64,000 bases of DNA from Sporobacter termitidis DSM 10068 (GTDB lineage Bacteria > Bacillota > Clostridia > Oscillospirales > Oscillospiraceae). Positions 43,591-53,038 of the stretch are shown piece after piece (positions within the stretch are counted from its first letter, which is position 1; every line of letters starts with the position of its first letter). The stretch is from assembly GCF_900130065.1 (NCBI RefSeq), contig NZ_FQXV01000015.1, positions 16,033 through 80,032 on the forward strand, written 5' to 3'. The position numbers were made by a program, and so were the translations under genes. The notes under the pieces were generated by a model. That model had not been told where the DNA came from and made no database searches. It saw only the letters and a program-made list of their open reading frames with translations.

Positions 43591-43633
43591 AGCCGAAACC
43601 TCTGCCTTCCGCAGCAGGTTTCGGCTGTTTTTA
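43591..43633 (+). terminator. Intrinsic terminator after the URO-D family gene
   Basis: 11-bp stem AGCCGAAACCT/AGGTTTCGGCT (43591-43626) enclosing a CTGC/GCAG inner hairpin, followed by GTTTTTAT. Confidence 0.88.
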
Positions 43634-43701
43634 TGTGTTTTCTCCCGACGAGACGGCAAGGGCAAAGCCCTTGCCGCCGGACGGCCAATGGCCGTTTATT
43701 T

Positions 43702-44175
43702 TTATTCCCTGATCAGCCGTTTCCCTGTGATCTCATTCACGGTCAGCTTCAGGACGGTGACGGCTTTCAGGAGCCTTTCGTCGTATTCAAAAGAGCCCTT
43801 GTCCGAATACTGTCCCATCAGGATATTCAGTGCGGGGATTTTTCCCTCCGCGGCCACGAGCTCCAAAGTGCCGTTCCCGCAGACGCTCTCAAAGGGCATG
43901 GTCGAATCGCAGGCCTTGTCCCCGTCGATAAACTGCCGCGGGCTGTCCAGCTCGAAGGCGACCTTATCGCAGCGCTTTAAAAGCTCCAGCTTTTTCCCCG
44001 CGTTCGCGCAGTGGAAAAAGAGCGTTATCTGCCCGCCGTCCTTCCGGACGCCGAAATTGAGCGGCACGATATAAGGGTAATCGTCGTCAAAAAACGCCAC
44101 CCGGCATACGCTGCAGCCTCTCATGATCGCCATGATCTCGTCGAGGTCCGTGATCTCCCGGTCTTTTCTTCTCAT
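43702..44175 (-). CDS. Pyridoxamine 5'-phosphate oxidase-like FMN protein (NimA-like)
   Basis: 157 residues of the split-barrel flavin fold. The opening MRRKDREITDLDEIMAIMRGCSVCRVAFFDDDYPYIVPLNFG matches the nitroimidazole-resistance (Nim)-like group, which reduces nitro compounds with FMN; HCANAGKKLELL is the flavin region. The actual substrate is not known. Single gene, convergent with the URO-D gene. Confidence 0.85.
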   Translation of the reverse strand: MRRKDREITDLDEIMAIMRGCSVCRVAFFDDDYPYIVPLNFGVRKDGGQITLFFHCANAGKKLELLKRCDKVAFELDSPRQFIDGDKACDSTMPFESVCGNGTLELVAAEGKIPALNILMGQYSDKGSFEYDERLLKAVTVLKLTVNEITGKRLIRE

Positions 44176-44208
44176 GTGTGTTCACTCCCAAATATATTTC
44201 AGCGCGGC

Positions 44209-44235
44209 GGGCCGCCGGGGGTGGCGGCCCCTACG
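44209..44235. repeat. Intergenic palindrome, copy e
   Basis: GGGCCGCC (44209-44216), 6-nt loop, GGCGGCCC (44223-44230), followed by CTACGG as in other copies. Confidence 0.5.
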
Positions 44236-44247
44236 GATATGGTGAGA

Positions 44248-44874
44248 TTATTCCCGCGCGCTCTTGTAATAGAAAATCGCCAGCTGGGTCCGGCGCTTGA
44301 AACTGAGCTTGTCCATGATGACGCTGATGCTGTTGCGTACCGTGCCCTCGCTTAGATAAAGCCGGCCGGCGATCTCGCGGTTAGAGAGCCCCTCCGCGAT
44401 GAGGGCGATGATCTCCGCTTCCTTTCCCGTGACGCCGCAGCCGGCCAGGTCCGTCTTCTCGCCCCGGCTCAACAGGCTCGGGATTTTCGCCACGATATCC
44501 TCGCCGAAGACGCTCTGACCGGCGTAAACCGCTTTCAGCGCGGGGAGGATGCTCTCGAAATCCTGCTTGAGGATATAGCCCTTTGCGCCGATTTTCAGCG
44601 CCCGGACGATGTATTCGTCGTCGGCAAACGTGGTGAGATACAGAATCTTCGCCTCGGGGTGGTCTTGTAAAATCCGCGCGCCGGCCTCCAGGCCCGTCAT
44701 GGCGTCCATCCGGATATCCATCAGCAGAATATCGGGCTTTAAATCCGCATACAGCCGGATCGCGTCGAGGCCGTTGTACCCGACGGCGGCAACCTCGGCT
44801 TCACCGGAGGCTTCAATGATTGTTTTCAGGGATATGCCGACGAGCCTGTCGTCGTCCACGATGACAATTTTCAT
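44248..44874 (-). CDS. NarL/LuxR-family response regulator
   Basis: 208 residues: receiver domain with phospho-acceptor Asp53 (LLMDIRMDAMTG) and a LuxR-type helix-turn-helix at the C-terminus (GLSNREIAGRLYLSEGTVRN). Eight bp downstream of its kinase gene and divergent, across the kinase, from an ABC exporter that it probably controls. The layout resembles the LnrJK/LnrLMN system of Bacillus subtilis. Confidence 0.93.
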   Translation of the reverse strand: MKIVIVDDDRLVGISLKTIIEASGEAEVAAVGYNGLDAIRLYADLKPDILLMDIRMDAMTGLEAGARILQDHPEAKILYLTTFADDEYIVRALKIGAKGYILKQDFESILPALKAVYAGQSVFGEDIVAKIPSLLSRGEKTDLAGCGVTGKEAEIIALIAEGLSNREIAGRLYLSEGTVRNSISVIMDKLSFKRRTQLAIFYYKSARE

Positions 44875-44882
44875 TTAAAATC

Positions 44883-45944
44883 TCACCTTGTTTTCGGGAT
44901 GGAGACGAAGACGGTGAAGCCGCCGTCGTACCCGATATTCACATGGCCGCCGACGCTTTCCACGCGCTGGGCGATGTTTTTGAGCCCGATGCCGTCGCCG
45001 CCCGGCGCCTTCGGCGCGCCGTTGTCTCTGACGATGAGCTGGTAGAGCGCCGGATGCTCCCGCAGCGTCACGCTGACCTCGCTGGCGTCCGAGTGGCGGA
45101 TGACGTTGGAGAGCGCCTCCTTGACGACGGTCAGGAGCGTATATTTGACCTTCTTGTCCGGATTCGAGTCCATATCGAAATCCAGCGTGATCGGGCAGAA
45201 ATCAAAGCCGTCGGCAAGGCGCCCCAGCTCGGCGGTAAGGTCGACCGATTCGTCGTAAAGGTCATGGACGCTCACGCGGACGCTGTCCATGCCGGAGGTC
45301 AGCGTGTCCCGGAGGACGCCGAGCCGTTCCCGCAGCGCGTCGTCCCGGCAGGTGGCCAGCAGCGCGCCCGTCTGCAATATGGCGTTGGAGAGCGTATGGC
45401 CGACGCTGTCGTGGATGTCGCGGGCGATCCTGTTGCGCTCGTTCAGTGTGGCCAGGCGTATCTCGTAGTCCTGCTTTTCCATCAGTTCCTTGTTCTTGTT
45501 TTCCAGCCGGAGAGAAAATTCCTTCGTGGAGTCCCGCAGCGCGATATAGCCGCTTTGCGTTTTTTCCAGGGCGTCCGTCCGCCGGCGCATGAGGTATGAA
45601 AGCCCGACGATAAGGACGATCGTCACGGCCGTCATCGGCGGCAGCGTCCTGAAGGCGATTGCCGCGGGCCCCAGGATCAGCACCAGGCCGAGCTGATATT
45701 TGGTGTAAAACAGATCGTAGCAGATCACCGGCAGAAAAAAGACAAAAACAGGACGGGGGATACAGGCGGCAAAGTAAACGAGCGCCGCGAGGCCCCTCAG
45801 CCGGTCGCCGTCCACATAGCTCATAAAGGCGCTGAGAATGACGACGCAGATGATCGGCACGATGATATAAAGGTCCAGGCGGTACTGGGCGTAAAACACG
45901 GCGCAAAGGATAAATAGGGTCGCCTTGTCGATATACTTGTCCAT
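44883..45944 (-). CDS. NarL-partner sensor histidine kinase (HisKA_3)
   Basis: 353 residues. N-terminal membrane region with five or six helices (about 8-118) and almost no extracellular domain, then a coiled linker and a dimerisation domain with His178 in RNRIARDIHDSVGHTLSN, and an HATPase with GGDGIGLKNIAQRV. The buried sensor suggests that it senses membrane stress or an amphipathic compound, as LnrJ does. ATG 45944 behind GGGGTGA is chosen over a start 30 bp upstream. Confidence 0.92.
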   Translation of the reverse strand: MDKYIDKATLFILCAVFYAQYRLDLYIIVPIICVVILSAFMSYVDGDRLRGLAALVYFAACIPRPVFVFFLPVICYDLFYTKYQLGLVLILGPAAIAFRTLPPMTAVTIVLIVGLSYLMRRRTDALEKTQSGYIALRDSTKEFSLRLENKNKELMEKQDYEIRLATLNERNRIARDIHDSVGHTLSNAILQTGALLATCRDDALRERLGVLRDTLTSGMDSVRVSVHDLYDESVDLTAELGRLADGFDFCPITLDFDMDSNPDKKVKYTLLTVVKEALSNVIRHSDASEVSVTLREHPALYQLIVRDNGAPKAPGGDGIGLKNIAQRVESVGGHVNIGYDGGFTVFVSIPKTR

Positions 45945-46022
45945 GTCTTCACCCCGCTTTTTCCCGTATACCAATAGTTTACCAGATGCCGCGGGGCTTT
46001 ACAATCACGCGGCGCAAATGAT

Positions 46023-46036
46023 ATGACAAATGTCAT
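46023..46036. promoter_or_regulatory. Perfect palindrome between kinase and ABC genes
   Basis: ATGACA-AA-TGTCAT, a 14-bp perfect inverted repeat 82 bp before the ATPase start, the expected position and symmetry for a dimeric NarL-type regulator. Likely the operator through which the response regulator activates the exporter. Confidence 0.7.
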
Positions 46037-46117
46037 GGCCGGATCGGGAGGATATTCACTTCTGCCCGGGGGCCGTTTCCTGTATGCTGGGACCATGAGG
46101 CCAAAGGAGGAGAAACA

Positions 46118-47050
46118 ATGGTAGTCAGCGTGAACAATCTGGTCAAGAGATACGGCGAGCTCATCGCCCTGGACCATTTCAGCCTGGAGGTCAGGGAAGG
46201 GGAGGTATTCGGCCTTTTGGGCCCCAACGGCTCGGGCAAGACGACGGCGATCAACTGCATCCTTTCCCTGTTGAAATACGACAAGGGCACCATCGAGGTC
46301 TTTGGAAAGCCGATGAACCCGGACTCCTACGAGTCAAAGCGGAACATCGGCATCGTCATGCAGAACGTGGCGGTTTTCAGGGAGCTCACCGTCGAGGAGA
46401 ACATCAACTACTTCTGCGGCCTGTACGTCAGCGACAGGCAGAAGTGCCGGCAGCTCACGGAAGAGGCCATCGCCTTTGTGGGCTTGGAGAATTACACCAA
46501 GTTCCTGCCGAAAAAGCTCAGCGGCGGCCTCCTTCGGCGGCTGAACATCGCCTGCGGCATCGCCCACAAGCCGAAGCTCATCATCCTGGATGAGCCCACC
46601 GTGGCCGTGGACCCCCAGAGCCGCAACAATATCCTGGAGGGCATCCTGAAGCTGAACAGCCAGGGCGCCACGGTCATCTATACCTCCCATTACATGGAGG
46701 AGGTCGAGCAGATATGCTCCCGGATCGCTATCATGGATAAGGGCAAGGTCATCGCCTCGGGCACCACCAACGAGCTCAAGGGCATGATCAACACCGGCGA
46801 AAAGATCACCGCCGAGCTCCTCAGGGCGGACAGCGGCATACTCGCCGGGCTGAAACGGCTGCCCAACGTCAGCGCCGCGGAGATCTCGGGCAATCAGCTC
46901 ATCGTCAAATCCGTCCATGGCAAAAATAATCTGCCGGCGGTGCTCGAGTACCTGAATACCCACGACATCGCCTACGGCCGGATTTTCTGCGAGCTGCCCA
47001 CGCTCAACGACGTCTTCCTTGAAATCACCGGCAAAGAGTTAAGGGATTAG
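46118..47050 (+). CDS. ABC exporter ATP-binding protein (LnrL-like)
   Basis: 310 residues. Walker A GPNGSGKTT (about 35-43), signature LSGGLLRRL (an unusual LSGG-L-LRR), Walker B LIILDEPTVAVDP, and a C-terminal DUF4162-like extension (about 220-310). Powers the two permeases encoded next, which would move an amphipathic compound or drug out. Strong GGAGGAG ribosome site. Confidence 0.93.
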   Translation: MVVSVNNLVKRYGELIALDHFSLEVREGEVFGLLGPNGSGKTTAINCILSLLKYDKGTIEVFGKPMNPDSYESKRNIGIVMQNVAVFRELTVEENINYFCGLYVSDRQKCRQLTEEAIAFVGLENYTKFLPKKLSGGLLRRLNIACGIAHKPKLIILDEPTVAVDPQSRNNILEGILKLNSQGATVIYTSHYMEEVEQICSRIAIMDKGKVIASGTTNELKGMINTGEKITAELLRADSGILAGLKRLPNVSAAEISGNQLIVKSVHGKNNLPAVLEYLNTHDIAYGRIFCELPTLNDVFLEITGKELRD

Positions 47051-47062
47051 GGGGGCGGCGAA

Positions 47063-48205
47063 ATGTTCGGGCATATTTTTATAAACCGCTTCAAGCTGCT
47101 CGTCCGCGACAGGCCGACGGTGTTCTGGACGCTGGTGTACCCGCTGGCGCTGGCCACCTTCTTCTGCCTGGCGTTTTCCAACCTGTACGGCGGCGACGCG
47201 TTTAAGAGCATCCCCATCGCCGTGGTGGACAACGCCGAATACAGAAGCGATACGGTATTTCAAGCGGCGCTGGACTCTGTGTCCGACGCGAACAGCGCCT
47301 CGGAAAATCCGCTGTTTCACGTCACCGTCGAGTCCAGGGAGCAGGCCGACGCCGGCCTTAAAAACAACGATATCAAGGGCTATATCCTCTTTGACAACGG
47401 GGCCCGTGTGGTGGTCAAGAGCTCCGATATCGACCAGACCATCCTGAAGGAATTCATGGACAGCTACCTGCAGACGGCCTCGGCTTATCGGACGATCGCG
47501 GGCGTGAACCCCGCCGCGCTGCAAAGCCTCGCGTCCGCCGGCACGAGATCCTACATCGAGAACGTGACCCCGGCGAAGGCGGCGGTGAGCAACACGCTCA
47601 TCAACTACTATGCGCTGATCGCCATGGCCGCGATGTTCGGCGGCTTCTGGGGCAAAAAGGAGGTGGAGGATATCCAGGCGGACCTCTCGCCCCAGGGCGC
47701 GCGGATGAACCTTATTCCCGTCCATAAGATGAAGGCCTTCGGCTCGTCGGTCTGCGCGTCCATCGCCGTTCAGTTCCTGTCGCAGCTTGTGCTGCTGGCG
47801 TACATGGCGTTGGCGCTGGGGGTGAACTTCGGCACGCAGCTGGGCTGTATCGTCCTGACCGGCTTCGCCGGGAGCGTCGCGGGCGTCGCCTTCGGCGCGC
47901 TGGTGGCGGTCCTGGTGAAGGGGAGCGCCAATGTGCGCACGGCCGTCATGCTGTGCGTCAGCCTGGGGATGTCGTGTCTGGCCGGGATGATGAACAGCAG
48001 CGTCAAATACATGGTCACGCAGCATGTGCCGATCCTGGCGTATATCAATCCGGCAAACCTGATGACAGACGCGTTTTACGCGCTGTATTACTACGATACC
48101 TATACGCGCTTTTACACGAATATCATTATCCTGTTTGGCCTGGCCGCCGTGTTCTTCCTGGTCGTCTGCGCCGCCACAAGGAGGCAGAAGTATGCAAATA
48201 TTTAA
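47063..48205 (+). CDS. ABC-2 type permease (LnrM-like)
   Basis: 380 residues with one N-terminal helix (about 22-42), a large external domain (43-175) and five or six C-terminal helices. Typical ABC-2 family design. It follows the ATPase gene by 12 bp and overlaps the next permease gene by 14 bp. Confidence 0.9.
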   Translation: MFGHIFINRFKLLVRDRPTVFWTLVYPLALATFFCLAFSNLYGGDAFKSIPIAVVDNAEYRSDTVFQAALDSVSDANSASENPLFHVTVESREQADAGLKNNDIKGYILFDNGARVVVKSSDIDQTILKEFMDSYLQTASAYRTIAGVNPAALQSLASAGTRSYIENVTPAKAAVSNTLINYYALIAMAAMFGGFWGKKEVEDIQADLSPQGARMNLIPVHKMKAFGSSVCASIAVQFLSQLVLLAYMALALGVNFGTQLGCIVLTGFAGSVAGVAFGALVAVLVKGSANVRTAVMLCVSLGMSCLAGMMNSSVKYMVTQHVPILAYINPANLMTDAFYALYYYDTYTRFYTNIIILFGLAAVFFLVVCAATRRQKYANI

Positions 48206-49364
48206 AGCCTATTTTAAAGTGCTGAACAGGCACAAAATGTCCATGATGATCTACTTCATCGTCTTCATCGTCATCACGCTGCTTATCATGGGCTCCATCA
48301 AAAGCCTGACAGCCACGACGTTCAGCCAGACGAAGAGCAATATCGTCGTTCTGAGCGACGATACCCCCTCGCCGCTGACGGACGGGCTGCGCGGCTATCT
48401 CGCCCAAAACGCCAACATCATCGATATTGAGGACGATCCGGAGACCGTGCAGGACGCGCTGTTTTACGGAAACGTGGCCTATGTGCTGCGCATACCCGCC
48501 GGCTTTGCCGAGAGCTTCATCGGCGGCACGGGCGCCCTCCCGCTGCAGAAAACGGTGTCGGCCTCGGGCGCCGTCGGCATGAACCTGGACCTTTTGATCG
48601 ATAAGTACCTGAACCTTGCCGCGCTTTATGAAAAGAGCCTGCCGGGCCTTGACCAGAGCGATATCGCCGCCCGCGTCCTGAACGACCTTTCCGTCGCCGC
48701 GGCCGTCGATTACAACACGACGAAACAGACCTCCGATACCGCCGCCATTTCCTATTATTTCAGGATCAACGCCTATCCGACCCTGGCGATTCTGATCATG
48801 GGCATTATGACGATCATGATCACGTTCAACGAGCCCGATGTAAACAGGCGGAACCTCTGCTCGCCCGTGAGCCCCATGAAAATGAACATGCAGATGTTCC
48901 TTGGAAACGCGGCGTTTGCCGGCGCTGTCTGGTCCGCGCTGTGTATCATGACCTTTATCCTGTACGGCGCGGTGCCGGCCGGGGCCGGCGTCGCTTTGCT
49001 CTGCCTCAATTCGCTGGTATTTACCGTCGCGAGCCTCAGCCTCGGCTTCGTCCTGGGCAAATTCCTGAAAAGCTCCGTGGCCATGGCGGCGGCCACCAAT
49101 GTCGTCTCCCTCGGCATGTGCTTTTTAAGCGGCGTGTTCGTCGACCAGGAGGCTCTCGGCAGCTCGGTGCAGACGATCGGCAGCTTTACCCCGGGCTACT
49201 GGTATATAAAGGCCGTCAACGCCATCAGGGATATGTCGGTCTACAGCGCCCAGAATTTGCGGCCCGTTTTCTACGACATCCTGATCGAGCTCGGCTTCGC
49301 CCTGGCCTTTGTCGCCGTGGCGCTCGTGGCGACAAAGCAGAAAAGACAAACCCTGGAGAGCTAG
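48192..49364 (+). CDS. ABC-2 type permease (LnrN-like)
   Basis: 390 residues with the same architecture as the preceding permease: helix at about 19-38, external domain to about 190, and six C-terminal helices. ATG 48192 (AGGAGGCAGAAGT before it) lies inside the end of the previous gene, indicating translational coupling. The two permeases probably form a heterodimer. Confidence 0.9.
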   Translation: MQIFKAYFKVLNRHKMSMMIYFIVFIVITLLIMGSIKSLTATTFSQTKSNIVVLSDDTPSPLTDGLRGYLAQNANIIDIEDDPETVQDALFYGNVAYVLRIPAGFAESFIGGTGALPLQKTVSASGAVGMNLDLLIDKYLNLAALYEKSLPGLDQSDIAARVLNDLSVAAAVDYNTTKQTSDTAAISYYFRINAYPTLAILIMGIMTIMITFNEPDVNRRNLCSPVSPMKMNMQMFLGNAAFAGAVWSALCIMTFILYGAVPAGAGVALLCLNSLVFTVASLSLGFVLGKFLKSSVAMAAATNVVSLGMCFLSGVFVDQEALGSSVQTIGSFTPGYWYIKAVNAIRDMSVYSAQNLRPVFYDILIELGFALAFVAVALVATKQKRQTLES

Positions 49365-49378
49365 CTTACCCGATATGA

Positions 49379-49404
49379 AAGCCCGCGGCTGCAGCCGCGG
49401 GCTT
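49379..49404. terminator. Bidirectional hairpin between ABC and ppk genes
   Basis: 11-bp stem AAGCCCGCGGC/GCCGCGGGCTT with TGCA loop between the converging permease and polyphosphate kinase genes. Confidence 0.75.
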
Positions 49405-49407
49405 CCA

Positions 49408-51579
49408 CTATTCTTTATCCTCGTCGTCTTTTCTCGGCAGGACGTGCTGGACAAGCGCCTTGAAGCGGCCGGGGCGCTGCCTGGCGCTGCCGTGGGACGG
49501 CGGCGACGCGTTCTCGGCGGCCCGAACGGCCTCTTTCATGAACAGCTCCTGGGAGCTGATCTGCTCGCCGTCGTAGACGGACAGCTTATAATCGCCGTCC
49601 GGGCCCAGCTTCCAGGACTTGACGTTGTCGGCCAGCTGGACCTGCAGGATGTTCAGGAGCCTGTTTTTGATGTTTTTGTCGTACACCGGGCAGGCGACCT
49701 CGATGCGGCGCTCTGTATTGCGCGTCATCAGGTCGGCCGAGGCGATGTACATCTTCATGCCCGGCCCGCTGCCGAAGCAGTAGACGCGCGCGTGCTCGAG
49801 AAAGCGCCCGACGATGCTGGTCACGGTGATATTTTCCGTTTTGCCGACGATGCCGGGGACGATGCAGCAGATGCCGCGGATGATGAGCTGGATTTTCACA
49901 CCGGCGCAGGAAGCCTCGCTGAGCTTGTCGAGCGTGTCCCGGTCGGTGAGGGAGTTCATTTTGATGATGATGCCGCAGGGGCGCCCGCTTCCGGCCTTCT
50001 CGATCTCCCCGTCGATGAGGGACAATATCGTGCTCTTCAGCCAGGTCGGCGCCACGAGCAGATGGTTATAGTGGCCCTCCAGATTGGAGATGAGCATGTT
50101 TTTGAAAAAGCTGTTGGCGTCGCTGCCGATGGCGTCGCTTGCCGTGATGAGGGAGAAATCGGCATAGAGCTTTGCCGTTTTCTCATTGTAGTTGCCGGTG
50201 CCGATCTGCGTGATATATTGCAGGCGGCCCTTGTCGTGGCGCGTGATGAGGCAGACCTTGGAGTGGACCTTGTAGCCCATGAAGCCGTAGATGACCTTGC
50301 AGCCGGCCTCCTCCAGCCGCTCCGCCCATTCGATGTTGTTCTGCTCGTCGAACCGGGCGCGCAGCTCCATGATGACGGTGACGTCCTTATTGTTTTCAGC
50401 CGCGTCGATCAGGTATTTTGTCAGGCGCGACTTTTTGTCCAGCCTGTAAAGCGTGATCTTGATGGAGATGACGGTGGGATCGGCGGCGGCCTCCTTGACC
50501 AGATGGAGAAACGGCTCCATGCTCTCGTAGGGATAGCTGAGCATGATATCCTTCGCCATAGCCTGCTTCATCATGCTCTCGTCGGGATTGAAGCCGGCGG
50601 GATACTGTGGTATGTATGGCACATACGTCACAGCTTTTTTCGCCGCATCTGGCAGCCGGTCCTCCAGCGCGTAGACGTAGGAAAGCTCCAGCGGGGAGAC
50701 ACTGTGGAAAATCTGGGTCTTGTGGATCGTCAGCCGCTGCGAGAGATAGGACGTCAGCGCCGTGGCGCGTTCGTCGGACACCTCCAGGCGCACGGCGGAC
50801 AGCCGGGCTCTTTTCTTGAGGATTTTTTTCATGTGGTGGCGGAAATCCTCTTCGAAATCGTACGTTTCGTCGTCGGGGTTGATGTCGGCGTTCCGCGTGA
50901 CGGAAATGACGCACTTCTCCTCCACGTCGTACATCTCAAAAATCTTTTCGGCGTATTTGAGAATGATGTCCTCCACGAGGATGTAGCGCGTCAGGCTGCT
51001 GTTCAAAAAGATGATCCGCTGCAGCATTTTAGGCACGGGGATAATGCCGAACCGGCTCTCGTCCTTCGATTTGAGCATGACGGCCACGTTCAGCGCCTTA
51101 TTCTCGATGTGGGGGAACGGGTGGTGCGTGTCGACCACCTGGGGAGACAGCACGGGAAAAATATCGCGCTCGAAATAATTGCCGATAAATTTTTCCTCGT
51201 CGCCGTCCAGATCGTCCATGCCGAGCCGGACGATGCCGTGATGGATCAGCTGGCTCTCCAGGGACTTGAACAGCGCGTCCTTTTTCCTGTACAGCGGCGG
51301 CAGGGCCTTAAAAATTTCGCGGAGCTGCTCCTTCACCGTCATGCCGGACTTGTTGTCGATGTGACCCTCGTCCACGAGGGACAGGTCGAACAGGCTCCCG
51401 ACGCGGATCATAAAGAACTCGTCGAGATTGCTGGCAAAAATGGCCACGAACTTGAGGCGCTCCAACAGCGGCACGGCGCTGTCGTCCGAGACCTGCAGGA
51501 CGCGGTCGTTGAATTTGAGCCAGGACAGCTCCCTGTTCGTCGTAAAGCTTGTGTCAAGCGACAGTTCCGCTGCGCTCAT
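49408..51579 (-). CDS. ppk1: Polyphosphate kinase 1
   Basis: 723 residues, full length for PPK1. Reversibly makes polyphosphate from ATP at the membrane. Visible features are the N-terminal NRELSWLKFNDRVL block, GTGNYNEKTAKLYADF, the catalytic-His region KVHSKVCLITR and the C-terminal RVYCFGSGPGMKMYIASADL then MTRNTERRIEV. Its ATG overlaps the stop of the upstream exopolyphosphatase gene (ATGA), so synthesis and breakdown enzymes are coupled in one operon. Confidence 0.97.
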   Translation of the reverse strand: MSAAELSLDTSFTTNRELSWLKFNDRVLQVSDDSAVPLLERLKFVAIFASNLDEFFMIRVGSLFDLSLVDEGHIDNKSGMTVKEQLREIFKALPPLYRKKDALFKSLESQLIHHGIVRLGMDDLDGDEEKFIGNYFERDIFPVLSPQVVDTHHPFPHIENKALNVAVMLKSKDESRFGIIPVPKMLQRIIFLNSSLTRYILVEDIILKYAEKIFEMYDVEEKCVISVTRNADINPDDETYDFEEDFRHHMKKILKKRARLSAVRLEVSDERATALTSYLSQRLTIHKTQIFHSVSPLELSYVYALEDRLPDAAKKAVTYVPYIPQYPAGFNPDESMMKQAMAKDIMLSYPYESMEPFLHLVKEAAADPTVISIKITLYRLDKKSRLTKYLIDAAENNKDVTVIMELRARFDEQNNIEWAERLEEAGCKVIYGFMGYKVHSKVCLITRHDKGRLQYITQIGTGNYNEKTAKLYADFSLITASDAIGSDANSFFKNMLISNLEGHYNHLLVAPTWLKSTILSLIDGEIEKAGSGRPCGIIIKMNSLTDRDTLDKLSEASCAGVKIQLIIRGICCIVPGIVGKTENITVTSIVGRFLEHARVYCFGSGPGMKMYIASADLMTRNTERRIEVACPVYDKNIKNRLLNILQVQLADNVKSWKLGPDGDYKLSVYDGEQISSQELFMKEAVRAAENASPPSHGSARQRPGRFKALVQHVLPRKDDEDKE

Positions 51580-52481
51580 GCCGTTTCACCGCCCAGTATT
51601 TTATGATAGAAATATCCTTCCCGGACGCCGTAGGTGCTGACGACGATTTTCTCCGCCTTGAATTCCTTGGCCACCGTCGCCAGAACGAGCATGCCGGTAA
51701 TCACGGTGTGGATGCGGTCGGGCGCCAGCTGCATGACGCGCTGCATCACGCTCCGGCTGTCCTTTTTGTAGGCGGACAGGATTTTTACGAATTTGTCCGT
51801 CTCCATTTCCATGTTGTCGCCGCTTTTGCCGTACATGTCGTTATAGACTTTCCGCGCCGCGCGGACCGTTCCGCCCACGCCGCAGATCGTTTTTTGGCTG
51901 CCGAGCGTACTCTTGAGCTTTTTCAGCTCGTCCTGAACGTCCTGCCTGATTTTTTTAAACGCGTCCTCGTCCGGGATGATCGACGTCACGTGCCGGAGCG
52001 ACAGGTTCAGCGAGCCCACCGGCATGCTGACGGCGCCCGATACGACGCGGTGTTCAAAGCTGACGAGCTCCGTGCTGCCCCCGCCGATGTCGACAAGCAG
52101 GCCGTCCGTCACGTCCGTGGCGTGGACGGCGCCGTAGAAATCCAGCGTGGCCTCCTCCTCGCCGGACAGAATCTCGACCGCGAAGCCCGAAGCGTCCCGG
52201 ATGGCTCTTAAAACCTCGTCCGTATTGCTGATATTCCGCAGCGAGGCGGTGGCAAAGACGTGGATGTTGTCAATGCCGAAGTTTGAAAGAATGTCCTTGA
52301 AGTTTGCAAGGACGGAGCAGGCCTTGGCGATGCCCTTCGGCGACAGCGCGCCCCGGTCGACGTAGCCCAAAAGCCCGGCGACCGATTTTTTGCTGAGCAG
52401 AAGCTTCATCACGCCGTCTTCGTATTTGTAAATGGAAAGCCGGATAGTATTGGAACCTAAATCAACGATACCGCAAATCAT
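51576..52481 (-). CDS. ppx: Exopolyphosphatase, Ppx/GppA family
   Basis: 301 residues. ASKHA-fold phosphatase with the phosphate-1 motif DLGSNTIRLSIY (about residue 7), GEEEATLDFYGA and the DIGGGSTELV phosphate-2 motif. It lacks the long C-terminal regions of large Ppx and GppA, matching the short clostridial form. Hydrolyses polyphosphate ends or (p)ppGpp-type substrates. First gene of the ppx-ppk1 operon. Confidence 0.93.
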   Translation of the reverse strand: MICGIVDLGSNTIRLSIYKYEDGVMKLLLSKKSVAGLLGYVDRGALSPKGIAKACSVLANFKDILSNFGIDNIHVFATASLRNISNTDEVLRAIRDASGFAVEILSGEEEATLDFYGAVHATDVTDGLLVDIGGGSTELVSFEHRVVSGAVSMPVGSLNLSLRHVTSIIPDEDAFKKIRQDVQDELKKLKSTLGSQKTICGVGGTVRAARKVYNDMYGKSGDNMEMETDKFVKILSAYKKDSRSVMQRVMQLAPDRIHTVITGMLVLATVAKEFKAEKIVVSTYGVREGYFYHKILGGETA

Positions 52482-52761
52482 ACCTAAACTCCAGACTTCT
52501 GAACCTGATGACGTATGCAGAATAACGGGTGTTACCGTGCGCCGGATTCGACATCATTATATTCAAAATAACATATTTTATGTTAAATATAAATATAATC
52601 TGTGTTAAATGCTGTTAAATTCCCCATCCGCCCACCCGATAGAAGTATAGGGCTGCACCCTATGACCCCCGAATGGCGGGGCTGCGCCCCGGGCCCCTTT
52701 TTCGGGCTGCGCCCGGCCTGTTGGGGGGAGCGCTCCGAGTCTCATATGTTGCTGCGCCCCG

Positions 52762-52820
52762 AGCCTTCAAAGGCTCCCTCCTTGAGGGAGCTGTCGGCGT
52801 AGCCGACTGAAGGAGTTCTT
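52762..52820. repeat. Three-hairpin intergenic repeat typical of Oscillospiraceae
   Basis: Three successive hairpins, AGCCTT/AAGGCT (with CAA), CTCCCTC/GAGGGAG and GTCGGC/GCCGAC, ending in ACTGAAGGAG. The arrangement resembles high-copy intergenic repeats I know from gut Oscillospiraceae genomes (recognition from memory). Confidence 0.65.
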
Positions 52821-52878
52821 GTGGCGCGCTGCGGTGATTTCTCCTTTGCCGGGGCGGCGCACACATCGCCCTGGGTAG

Positions 52879-52897
52879 GGGCGATTATCAATCGCCC
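52879..52897. repeat. Intergenic palindrome, copy f
   Basis: GGGCGATT-ATC-AATCGCCC, preceded by GTAG and followed by GTCCGTTT. Its core is the exact reverse complement of the palindrome at 57878-57896. Confidence 0.6.
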
Positions 52898-53038
52898 GTC
52901 CGTTTCTCCCGCCCCGCAAGACCCCGCTGCAACGGTCATATATATTGTTATCCGTTTTAGATCGTCGTATAATAGCAAATAAGGTTTTTTATTCCTGCCG
53001 GCGGGCAGAAACGCAGAGATCAAAACCGGAGGGATATC

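Larger units (their letters stand above)
52482..53038. other. Long intergenic region rich in repeats
   Basis: 557 bp without a supportable gene. It has an AT-rich start (52550-52620) likely to hold the ppx promoter, then G/C-rich hairpins (GGGGCTGCGCCCC near 52678, GGGCTGCGCCC near 52704), the three-hairpin repeat at 52762-52820 and the palindrome at 52879-52897. Confidence 0.6.

Noticed and set aside
49309..51606. 765-codon plus-strand open frame opposite ppk1
   Set aside because: It is the antisense shadow of a clear full-length polyphosphate kinase gene in GC-rich DNA; the sequence shows no known family and is biased in composition.
52602..53023. Short frames in the repeat-rich gap before the lipoprotein gene
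   Set aside because: They are made of hairpin repeats, lack ribosome sites and have no similarity to known proteins.
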